From the NCBI RefSeq assembly GCF_000190375.1, contig NZ_AEWG01000084.1:1-41252 (forward strand): a DNA stretch of 41,252 nucleotides, written 5' to 3'. Both the position numbers and the translations under genes were made by a program. Source of the stretch: Rubrivivax benzoatilyticus JA2 = ATCC BAA-35 (GTDB lineage Bacteria; Pseudomonadota; Gammaproteobacteria; Burkholderiales; Burkholderiaceae_C). Below the pieces are notes generated by a model. That model did no database searches and was not told where the DNA came from. It saw nothing but the letters and a program-made list of their open reading frames with translations. Below are positions 34,688 to 41,252 of the stretch, in pieces; the stretch's first letter is position 1, and every line of letters begins with the position of its first letter.

Positions 34688-36786
34688 GCGGACATCCGGA
34701 GGTCTGAGGAGGCGTGGGTCTCGAACAGCGGCATCAGCAGCGTGATCACGGTGCCTTCGCCGACGCGGCTGGCGACGTCGACGCTGCCGCCGAGCTCGCG
34801 CAGGTACTGGAAGCTCTCGTAGGAGCCGATGCCCATGCCGCTGGTCTTGGTGCTGCTGAACGGGCGGAAGAGCTTGTTGCGCACGAAGTCCTCGCTCATG
34901 CCGATGCCGGTGTCGCCGACCTCGACCTTGACTTGGCCGCCGTGGCGCGCGCAGCGCACCCAGACGCGGCCTTCGGGCGGCGTCGCGTCCAGCGCGTTCT
35001 GCACCAGGTGGCCGAGCACACGCTCGAGGCGGTCCTCGTGGCCGCGCGTGGCCAGGCCCGGCGTGCAGTCGGTCTCGACGCGGCGGCCGGCGCTGCGTGC
35101 GCCCGAGGCGATGCGCTCGACGACGGCCGCCAGCTCGACACCGCGCGCGCCGCCCGGCGGCGTCGCGCCTTCGCGCAGCTGCAGCATCAGGCGGCGCATC
35201 TTCTCGAGCGAGCTTTCCACCGTCATCAGCATGTCCTGCTGGAACTCCGGGTTGGCGTGCAGTCGCTGGGCATTCTTCATCATCAGCGACAGCTGGGTGA
35301 CGATGTTCTTCAGGTCGTGCACGACGAAGGCCGACATGCGGTTGAAGGCCTCGAACTTGCGCGCCTCCAGCAGCGCCTCGGTGGCCTGCATCTGCGCCAG
35401 GATGCCGGCGGCCTGGCGCGCGGCGGTCTTCAGCAGGTCGCGCACCTCCCAGTTCAGCTCCAGCCGCGTGCGCGGCCGGCCCAGCGTGACGAAGCCCAGC
35501 AGCTCGCCGGCCACCGGCAGCGGCACCACCAGCCAGGTGTCGCCGCCGTCGCGCAGCCAGGCCGGCAGCGCCAGGCTGCCGTAGCGGCGTGGCGCGTCGC
35601 GGAACTCGTCGAGGTCGATCACCCAGCCGGGTTCGCCGAGAAAGGCGACCAGCGGCGCGTCGGCGGCCTCGGCGGCGTCGACCTCGGCGGTGTTCCAGCG
35701 TGCCGCCTGGCGGTAGGCGCCGTCGGCGCCGCCGCGCAGCCACAGGCTGCCCGAGGGCGACTCGACCATGTTCGCCAGGCCGCGCACGACCAGGCCGCCG
35801 ATCTCCTGCGGCGAGCCGCGCGACGACAGCATCGCGGTGAAGCGCAGCCACTCCTCGCGGTAGTCGTAGCGGTAGCTGAAGAAGTGCTTGCCGACGAAGA
35901 CGCGAAGCCGCGCGCGGGCCGTGCCCGACAGCACCATCATCGCCAGCATCAGCACGCCGGCCGCGCCGAGCACGATCTGCAGCCCGCGGCCCCAGTCGCC
36001 GCCGAAGTCGCGCACCCAGTAGCCAACGCCGGCCATGACGAGCAGGTAGCCGCCCACCAGGATCAGCGTCGCCGAGTAGAAGGCCGCCGAACGCGAGACC
36101 TGCAGCCGGCGGATCCAGTCGCGGCGGCGGTGCGCGGCCACCAGCAGCCCGGGCATCGACAGCGCCACGACCAGCCCGCGCACGCCCAGCGCGTCGGCGT
36201 CCGGGCGGCCGAACAGCAGGCCCTCGGCGTAGACGTAGAGGTCGAAGGCGAACAGCAGCGCCAGCCCCAGGCACACCGGCTTGGCGTTCCAGCGCGAGTC
36301 GTCGGGCAGGTTGCGGAACAGCTGCTCCACCAGCACCAGGCCGACGACGGCGATCAGCAGCCAGCCGCCGAACATCAGCCGGGCGAGCGCGGCGGGCTCG
36401 CGCGCCAGGCCGACGCCGACCAGGCCGCACAGCGTCACCACCACCGCGACGGCGGCCGCCGTGCGCAGCGGGCGCAGCACGGGGTCGGCCTCGTCGCCGC
36501 GGCCGGGGGCCAGCAGCGCGAGCATGAAACGCAGCCACAGCCCCAGGCGCAGCAGGTCCAGCAGCGCGGCCGTGTAGGCCGCCGTCAGGCTGGGCGCGCC
36601 GGCCTGCCACAGCGAGGCCAGCGCCCAGGCGACGGTGGCGCCGAGCGCAGCCAGGAACAGCGTGGCGTTGGCGTCGCGGTCGCGGCGCCATTCGGGCGCA
36701 CGCAGCAGCATCGCGACGAAGCCGGCATACGCCAGCGCCGCGAGGGCGAAACCGAGCAGGGCGAGATCGGCCTCGGGGCGTTCCAT
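34684..36786 (-). CDS. prsK: PEP-CTERM system histidine kinase PrsK
   Basis: 700-aa membrane sensor kinase. Eight or so hydrophobic helices occupy residues ~1-280, a GAF-like domain follows (~310-465), then the H-box AFVVHDLKNIVTQL with H490 and a HATPase domain with N-box VQNALDA, GDTGIGMS and GMGIGSYES. The long membrane input domain, GAF and kinase order is that of PrsK. The signal sensed is unknown. The stop overlaps prsR (ATGA). A possible -10, TAGAAT, is at 36839-36834, upstream of the ATG. Confidence 0.94.
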
Positions 36787-36808
36787 GGTTCAGGCGTTGG
36801 CCGGCGCG

Positions 36809-36839
36809 TCCGCTCCGTGGAAGGGAGCGGAAGATTCTA
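36809..36839 (-). promoter_or_regulatory. Hairpin and -10-like element between the sugar transferase gene and prsK
   Basis: TCCGCTCC (36809-36816) and GGAGCGGA (36824-36831) form an 8-bp stem with a 7-nt loop in the 70-bp gap. TAGAAT (36834-36839, minus strand) is 5 of 6 to the -10 consensus and precedes the stem, so prsK mRNA could start here with a 5' hairpin. No clear -35 is seen. Confidence 0.35.
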
Positions 36840-36856
36840 GGTGGCCGGCCGGCGGC

Positions 36857-38239
36857 TCAGCGCGCCCCCTTGCCCGTCAGCACCACGCCGACCGTCTCGA
36901 ACAGCACGACGAGGTCGAGGAACAGCGAGTGGTTCTTCACGTAGTAGAGGTCGTACTGCAGCTTCTGCTGCGAGTCCTCGACCGTGGAGCCGTACTGGTA
37001 GCGCACCTGGGCCCAGCCGGTGACCCCCGGCTTGACGCTGTGGCGCACCGCGAAGAACGGGATCTCGCGCGTCAGCTGCTCGACGAAGAACGGGCGTTCG
37101 GGGCGCGGGCCGACCAGGCTCATCTCGCCCTTGAGCACGTTGAACAGCTGCGGCAGCTCGTCGATGCGCAGCAGCCGGATGACGTGGCCGACACGCGTGA
37201 CGCGGTCGTCCTGCGCCGTGGCCCAGCGCGGCTTGCCGTCCTTCTCGGCGTCGGTGCGCATGCTGCGGAACTTGGTCACCATGAAGCTCGCGCCGCCCAG
37301 GCCGACGCGCTCCTGGCTGTAGAACACCGGGCCGCGGCTGTCGATCTTGATCGCCAGCGCGGTGAGCAGCATCACCGGCGCCGACAGCACGATCAGCAGC
37401 GTGCTGAACAGGATGTCGAAGACACGCTTGATCGCGGTGCGCACGGCGCCCTGGTTGAAGCCCTCGCCGAAGATCAGCCAGCCGGCGTTGACGAAGTCGA
37501 CGCGGATCTGGCCGAGCCGCTTCTCGAAGTGCGTGGACAGGTCGTAGACCTTGACGCCGATGAGCTTGCAGTCGAGCAGCTGGCGCAGCGGCATGCTGCC
37601 GGAGCGGCGTTCGGTCAGCGCGACGACGATCTCGTCGACGCCCAGCTGTTCGGCCAGCGCCGGCAGCGCGAGGTCCGAATGCAGGATCTGGCCCTCGGGC
37701 ACCGCCGTCTCGCGCTCGTTCGGGCCGGGCAGGAAGCCGACGATCTCGACACACGGGTCCGAGGCGAGCAGCGTCTGGCCGACGATCTGCGCCGCCGGGC
37801 CGGCGCCGAAGACCATCACCCGCACCCGGTCGCGGTCGCGTGCGCCCCAGTGGGTCACGTAGACGCGCCGCGCGACGACGGCGGCCACGCCGGCCATCGC
37901 CGCGATCTGGACGACGTGGCGCTCCGGCGCGGCGGCCGGCAGCAGGCCGAAGCCGAGATAGGCCAGCGGCAGCACGATGACGAGCATCGCCACGGCGCGG
38001 GCGCAGCTCTGCACCGGCGTCAGGTTGGGGCCGCGCTGGTAGATGCCGGTGGCTGCGCTGATGACCACCATGCCGGCGGCCAGCGACAGCACGTGCGGGC
38101 CGGCGACCGTCAGCAGGTCGGGTGCGTGGCCGAAGGGCACGAAGAACACCGCGACGAGCATCAGCACCAGCAGGGCGCAGTCCGAGGAGATCTGCAGCAG
38201 CGTCTGGCGGTGCACGTAGTGGTTGAAGATGCGGATCAT
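36857..38239 (-). CDS. PEP-CTERM/exosortase-associated sugar transferase (initiating glycosyltransferase)
   Basis: 460-aa polyprenyl-phosphate glycosyl-1-phosphate transferase that starts exopolysaccharide repeat units by loading a sugar phosphate onto undecaprenyl phosphate. The N-terminus has four membrane helices, a CoA-binding-like Rossmann region (VMVFGAGPAAQIVG), a fifth helix (ILFSTLLIVLSAPVMLLTAL) and the catalytic domain with VTKFRSMRTDAE, LLRIDELPQLFNVLKGEMSLVGPRPERP and GVTGWAQVRYQYG. This is the TIGR03013-like branch found in exosortase loci. The start ATG 38239 gives the usual MIRIFNHYVHRQ opening. It is first in the minus-strand run ahead of prsK. Confidence 0.93.
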   Translation of the reverse strand: MIRIFNHYVHRQTLLQISSDCALLVLMLVAVFFVPFGHAPDLLTVAGPHVLSLAAGMVVISAATGIYQRGPNLTPVQSCARAVAMLVIVLPLAYLGFGLLPAAAPERHVVQIAAMAGVAAVVARRVYVTHWGARDRDRVRVMVFGAGPAAQIVGQTLLASDPCVEIVGFLPGPNERETAVPEGQILHSDLALPALAEQLGVDEIVVALTERRSGSMPLRQLLDCKLIGVKVYDLSTHFEKRLGQIRVDFVNAGWLIFGEGFNQGAVRTAIKRVFDILFSTLLIVLSAPVMLLTALAIKIDSRGPVFYSQERVGLGGASFMVTKFRSMRTDAEKDGKPRWATAQDDRVTRVGHVIRLLRIDELPQLFNVLKGEMSLVGPRPERPFFVEQLTREIPFFAVRHSVKPGVTGWAQVRYQYGSTVEDSQQKLQYDLYYVKNHSLFLDLVVLFETVGVVLTGKGAR

Positions 38240-38650
38240 GGTCGCTACCGGGTGAGCTTCCGTGGCGATGGCCGCTGGGACCAGCAGGCGGTGGAGAGCC
38301 TGGAGGTGATCGTCCCCGGCCGTTTGATGCTTGTTGCAAGCAGGCGTGACCTGCTTTCAGGCACTGTAGGGAAGGCCCCCGGGCAGCGGCACCCCCGGCT
38401 CACGGGATCGGGGCGCTTAGCGCGCTGAAGCCGCAAAGAATGCGACTTGCGTCATGAAAACGCGAGGCTGTGGCGCCTCGGCATGGCGCCAGTTGCCGCT
38501 TCAGTGGCTGGGGCCGCCCGGCGCCGCGGCGCAGGCGTCCGGTCTGGCTCGCCGGGCCCGGGCCCGTGGCCGCGGGTCCGGGGACGACGGCACCCCCACG
38601 ATCGTGGTCGCCGTCACCTCGTGTATCCGGGCGTGTCGGTGCGACGCACC
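38240..38650. other. Intergenic region upstream of the sugar transferase gene
   Basis: No gene that I can support. It contains an inverted repeat AAGCAGG (38338-38344), 5-bp spacer, CCTGCTT (38350-38356), adjoining a small stem GCTTG/CAAGC at 38329-38341, and a near-palindrome around AGCGCGCT at about 38418. These lie 90-190 bp before the sugar transferase start and are plausible regulator sites. Beyond about 38460 the sequence is GC-rich without visible structure until the terminator of the PEP-CTERM gene. Confidence 0.5.
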
Positions 38651-38678
38651 AAAAGAAACGGGGGGCCGAAGCCCCCCG
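38651..38678 (-). terminator. Intrinsic terminator of the PEP-CTERM protein gene
   Basis: Reading the minus strand, CGGGGGGC, tetraloop TTCG, GCCCCCCG, then TTTCTTTT. The 8-bp GC stem with a UUCG loop and the following U-rich tract make a strong Rho-independent terminator, 20 bp after the stop codon. Confidence 0.9.
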
Positions 38679-38698
38679 ATGCGTGCCGGCGGCAGGTC

Positions 38699-39730
38699 TC
38701 AGCCGCGGCGACGGCGCGAGGCCGCGAAGCCGGCGGTGCCGAGAGCCAGGCCGACCAGGGCCAGCGTGCCCGGTTCCGGAACGTCGCCGGTGACCGCCGA
38801 GTTGAAGTCGGTCTGGGCGATGAAGTCGGGGCCGAGCGGACGGCCGTTGTCGTCGTTGCCGCCGTTCACGGCGCCGACCACCGGGGTGTAACCGCCCGAG
38901 CCACCGTTGGCGGCGTAGGTGCCGTTCACGTGCACGTTGTCGCAGGTCGACACGTGACCGGTGCTTCCGACCGCCGCGCCGTTCTGCGTCGTGTTGAAGC
39001 AGTCCGACGGGTTGACCGAGGTGTACGGCAGGCCGATCGAGATGTTCGCGAAATTGATCGTGAACCCGGTCAGCGTCGTCAGGAAGAAGGTCGGGTCAAG
39101 CGTGATGCCGGTGGTGCCCGCGCGCAGCGCGCCCTGCGAACCCACGCCCGTCACCGTTTGCTGCGTCCCGTACTGGTTGCCGTCGAAGCCATCCAGCAGG
39201 GCAATGCCCGAAGTTGTGTCGATGGTGAATTGGCCGAGCGCGTTGACCGTCACGCCCGTCAGCTTGCCGATCAGGCGGCCGTCGTTGAAGCCGTTGCCGG
39301 TCAGGTCCGTGGCGTTGGTGCCGCTCGGCGCGCTGTAGTAGATCTCCAGCCAGCCTGCGCCGGTGGTGCGGAACGTCGCCGAATCAGTGCCAACGCCCGT
39401 GACCCGCTCGGTGTACCCGGCGACCAGCGTGATCTCGCCGAAGCCCGGGGGCAGCGTGCCCGAGCTGCCGCCGTTGGCCAGCGTGTAGCCGGTCAGCTTG
39501 GCGTGCGTGTAGACCTGGAACTCCGTCGACCCGCCGTTCTGGGTGGCGAAGTTGACGATGGCGTTGTTCGCGCCCTGGGCCAGGAAGCTGGTCTGCGACC
39601 AGTCCAGCGCCGTGACTTCGACCGGGGCCAGGCCACCGGCGCCGTCCAGGTCGAGAACGAGGCCGGCGTGGGCGGGGCCGGCGAGGGCGAAGGCACTACC
39701 GATCAGTGCACCCAGGATGCTCTTGCGCAT
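38699..39730 (-). CDS. PEP-CTERM sorting-signal protein, possibly PepA-like (flocculation-associated)
   Basis: 343-aa exported protein. The signal peptide MRKSILGALIGSAFALAG with AHA cleaves at about residue 22. The mature part is Gly/Thr/Asn-rich and low in charge, with two cysteines (SDCFN, STCDN). The C-terminus is a textbook PEP-CTERM signal: VPEPG at 317-321, a hydrophobic helix and RRRRG. It is cut by an exosortase and attached to or released at the surface. LDLDGAGGLAPVEVTALDW near the start resembles my memory of the flocculation protein PepA of Zoogloea-type bacteria, but I cannot confirm this. AGGAG precedes the ATG at 39730. It is a single gene with its own sigma-54 promoter and terminator. 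No exosortase gene is in the window. Confidence 0.9.
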   Translation of the reverse strand: MRKSILGALIGSAFALAGPAHAGLVLDLDGAGGLAPVEVTALDWSQTSFLAQGANNAIVNFATQNGGSTEFQVYTHAKLTGYTLANGGSSGTLPPGFGEITLVAGYTERVTGVGTDSATFRTTGAGWLEIYYSAPSGTNATDLTGNGFNDGRLIGKLTGVTVNALGQFTIDTTSGIALLDGFDGNQYGTQQTVTGVGSQGALRAGTTGITLDPTFFLTTLTGFTINFANISIGLPYTSVNPSDCFNTTQNGAAVGSTGHVSTCDNVHVNGTYAANGGSGGYTPVVGAVNGGNDDNGRPLGPDFIAQTDFNSAVTGDVPEPGTLALVGLALGTAGFAASRRRRG

Positions 39731-39761
39731 TCGGACTCCTCTCAGGATTCGTTGCTGTACT

Positions 39762-39773
39762 GGGCACGTGCCC
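39762..39773. promoter_or_regulatory. 12-bp perfect palindrome in the 5' leader of the PEP-CTERM gene
   Basis: GGGCACGTGCCC lies just downstream of the sigma-54 promoter, at about +2 to +13 of the predicted transcript, and about 32 bp before the start codon. It could be an operator or the first hairpin of the mRNA. Confidence 0.4.
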
Positions 39774-39786
39774 GCTGAGCCAACAA

Positions 39787-39802
39787 AGCAACGGCTGTGC
39801 CA
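39787..39802 (-). promoter_or_regulatory. Sigma-54 (RpoN) promoter of the PEP-CTERM gene
   Basis: On the minus strand TGGCACAGCCGTTGCT matches the -24/-12 consensus TGGCACG-N4-TTGCW at every fixed position except one (A for G). GG and GC are correctly spaced. It lies 57 bp before the ATG. The activator is most likely PrsR, encoded about 5 kb away. Confidence 0.88.
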
Positions 39803-39840
39803 CTTTCTCCAAGTGGCTGTCATGAAAGGGAAAAGTGGCA
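39799..39840. promoter_or_regulatory. AAGTGGC repeats overlapping and upstream of the sigma-54 promoter
   Basis: GCCACTT (39799-39805) and AAGTGGC (39811-39817) form a perfect 7-5-7 inverted repeat; a third AAGTGGC follows at 39833-39839. One arm overlaps the -24 element. They could be binding sites for PrsR or for a repressor. Their closeness to -24 is unusual for an enhancer. Confidence 0.5.
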
Positions 39841-39919
39841 TTTCACGGCCTCTGCCCGGTGGCCTGTGTAAGGCTTTCCGACAGGGCTGGAGACGGCCTG
39901 CCGGGGCCGGAGGCCGGGC

Positions 39920-41252
39920 TCAGCCGCCCGACACCAGCAGCCGCCCGGCCACCCGCAGCGCGTTGGCCGCGATCGTCAGGCTCGGGTTGGTGCCGCCGCT
40001 GGACGGGAAGAAGGAGCTGTCGACGACGTAGACGTTGTCGAGCTCGTGGACCCGGTTGTCGCGGTCGAGCACGCTGTGCCGCGGGTCGTCGCCGAAGCGG
40101 CAGGTGCCGCAGACGTGGGCGATGCGCTGGTTGTTCGCCACCTGGTCCAGGCGGCGCCAGCGCCGGCCCTGCAGCGTGCGCCGCAGGTGCGCGCGCAGCG
40201 TTCTCATGCGCTCGTGGGCCTCGGGGCGCAGCCGGTACTCCAGCAGCACGCGCTGCGGCCCGTCCGGGTGGCAGGCGACGCGGTTGTCGGCGTAGGGCAG
40301 GTCCTCGGCGATCGTCGCCAGCGTCATCCAGCCTTCGCTGAGGTCGCGCAGCAGCGGCAGCATCAGCGGCCGCGCCAGCTCCAGCAGCCCGGCCGCGGCG
40401 GCCCAGGGCGTGGCGCGCAGGTCCGAGGCCAGCGAGCCCAGCAGCATCGGCGCCGGGGGCAGGCGGCCGAAGGACTGCAGCGTGCCGAGCTTGGCGCCGC
40501 CGTCGACGTAGAAGTCGTTGCAGGCCAGTTCCTTGCGCCGGTTGTCGAAGGGCTCGTCCGCCGCCCGCGGGCGCACCAGGTAGACGTCGATCAGGTGGCG
40601 CATCAGGCAGCGCCCGAGCAGCCCCGACCCGTTGCCCAGCCCGGCGCCGCCGGCCGAGCGCAGCAGGATCAGCGGCGACTGCAGCGCCCCGGCGGCCAGG
40701 ATCACGCGCCGGCCGCGCAGCGTCAGCGGGCGGCCGCGCCAGGTGCAGCGCAGGCCGCCGGCGCGGCGCCCGTCGGCCAGCAGCTCCAGCACCCGGCAGC
40801 CGGCGAGCAGCGTCGCGCCGTGATCGCGCACGGCCGGCACGAGGCAGGCGCTCTCGGCGTCACGCTTGCAGCCGTGTCGGCAGAGAAAGCTCTGGCAGGA
40901 CCCGCAGCCCGGCTGGTACTCGCAGGCGCTGGGCAGGCGGTACGGATGCAGGCCGCGCGCGCGCAGGAAGTCGGCGAACTCGCTGCCGGCCGCCGACAGC
41001 GGCGGCGGCGCCGGCAGCCGCGGCGCGTGCGCGGCCAGCGGGTCGGCGTCGCCGCGCACCCCGTACAGCGTCTCGGCCTGCTCGTAGAACGGCAGCAGCT
41101 CGGCGTGCGACACCGGCCAGCGTTCGACGACCGCGGCGTCGACGGCGCCGGCGGCGAAGCGGCCGGGCTCGAAATCCTCCGGCGTGAAGCGCTCCATCGC
41201 CATGCCGTACAGCGCGCTCGAGCCGCCCGGCCCGTGGCCGATGAACGGCGTG
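39920..41252 (-). CDS. GMC family oxidoreductase, 5' end cut off
   Basis: Partial gene: the stop is at 39920 and the frame stays open to the right edge, 444 codons. GHGPGGSSALYGMAMERF at the visible start is the GMC signature just after the missing FAD-binding N-terminus. The end, HVCGTCRFGDDPRHSVLD and VVDSSFFPSSGGTNPSLTIAANALR, carries the GMC C-terminal signature with the catalytic-region His. A cysteine-rich segment (YQPGCGSCQSFLCRHGCKRDAESAC) resembles the insertion in a bacterial subfamily that may bind an extra metal or iron-sulfur centre. An internal ATG at 41203 is not the real start. It oxidises an unknown alcohol with FAD; such genes often sit in exosortase/EPS loci. Confidence 0.9.
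   Translation of the reverse strand, partial: TPFIGHGPGGSSALYGMAMERFTPEDFEPGRFAAGAVDAAVVERWPVSHAELLPFYEQAETLYGVRGDADPLAAHAPRLPAPPPLSAAGSEFADFLRARGLHPYRLPSACEYQPGCGSCQSFLCRHGCKRDAESACLVPAVRDHGATLLAGCRVLELLADGRRAGGLRCTWRGRPLTLRGRRVILAAGALQSPLILLRSAGGAGLGNGSGLLGRCLMRHLIDVYLVRPRAADEPFDNRRKELACNDFYVDGGAKLGTLQSFGRLPPAPMLLGSLASDLRATPWAAAAGLLELARPLMLPLLRDLSEGWMTLATIAEDLPYADNRVACHPDGPQRVLLEYRLRPEAHERMRTLRAHLRRTLQGRRWRRLDQVANNQRIAHVCGTCRFGDDPRHSVLDRDNRVHELDNVYVVDSSFFPSSGGTNPSLTIAANALRVAGRLLVSGG

Noticed and set aside
38326..38352. Possible sigma-54 promoter upstream of the sugar transferase gene
   Set aside because: The minus-strand sequence around GGTCACG...TTGCA has the -24-like and -12-like parts one base too far apart and lacks the correct GG position.
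41203..41205. ATG at 41203 as the start of the GMC oxidoreductase
   Set aside because: The codons upstream to the window edge encode the GMC signature GHGPGGSSALYG in frame, so the gene continues beyond the window.

Overview
The window is a very GC-rich, densely packed chromosomal segment with short intergenic gaps and many 1-14 bp gene overlaps. The gene content (class I PHA synthase, PEP-CTERM/PrsK-PrsR-PrsT regulation, UbiTUV, class III ribonucleotide reductase, SelD) points to a facultatively anaerobic betaproteobacterium of the order Burkholderiales, probably in the Rubrivivax/Leptothrix/Sphaerotilus neighbourhood. That placement is inference from gene content. No rRNA, tRNA, IS element, prophage or CRISPR array is visible.

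Region 1 (1-3430): a divergent pair. One gene (cut by the left edge) is a long homologue of cyanobacterial acyl-ACP reductase. The other is an iron-dependent alcohol dehydrogenase. Together they suggest acyl thioester -> aldehyde -> alcohol chemistry. Region 2 (3431-9204): an anaerobic-growth block. The class III ribonucleotide reductase is split into a 675-aa NrdD without a radical glycine and a separate 72-aa glycyl-radical protein, with two REP-like palindromes between them, followed by NrdG. Divergent from it is ubiUVT (oxygen-independent ubiquinone hydroxylation). The shared intergenic region carries two CTTG-N8-CAAG (FNR/Dnr-type) boxes placed as mirror-image activator sites, plus a NrdR box pair in front of nrdD. 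Region 3 (9381-16680): a chemotaxis receptor; an operon for a MaoC-phosphotransacylase fusion, an acetate kinase and PhaC; an alpha/beta hydrolase; and a candidate small RNA ending in a strong intrinsic terminator.

Region 4 (16685-21137): selD divergent from a PhnD/PhnC/PhnE/PhnE-like ABC importer, which the context suggests may carry a selenium oxyanion. Region 5 (21212-24562): a nucleotide-sugar epimerase, a periplasmic trypsin-like protease, and a FeeM-like acyltransferase fused to PilZ, preceded by a tiny ORF. Region 6 (24690-27714): a secreted six-cysteine protein, a PqqD-like chaperone, an HprK-related kinase and a nucleotidyltransferase. This is the so-called HPr-rel-A set, whose function is unknown to me.

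Region 7 (27745-41252, all minus strand): part of an exosortase/PEP-CTERM exopolysaccharide locus. It contains an initiating sugar transferase, PrsK, PrsR (sigma-54 activator), two tandem PrsT TPR lipoproteins, a PEP-CTERM protein with a near-consensus sigma-54 promoter, and a GMC oxidoreductase cut by the right edge. The PrsK/PrsR pair with the sigma-54 promoter closes a plausible regulatory circuit inside the window.
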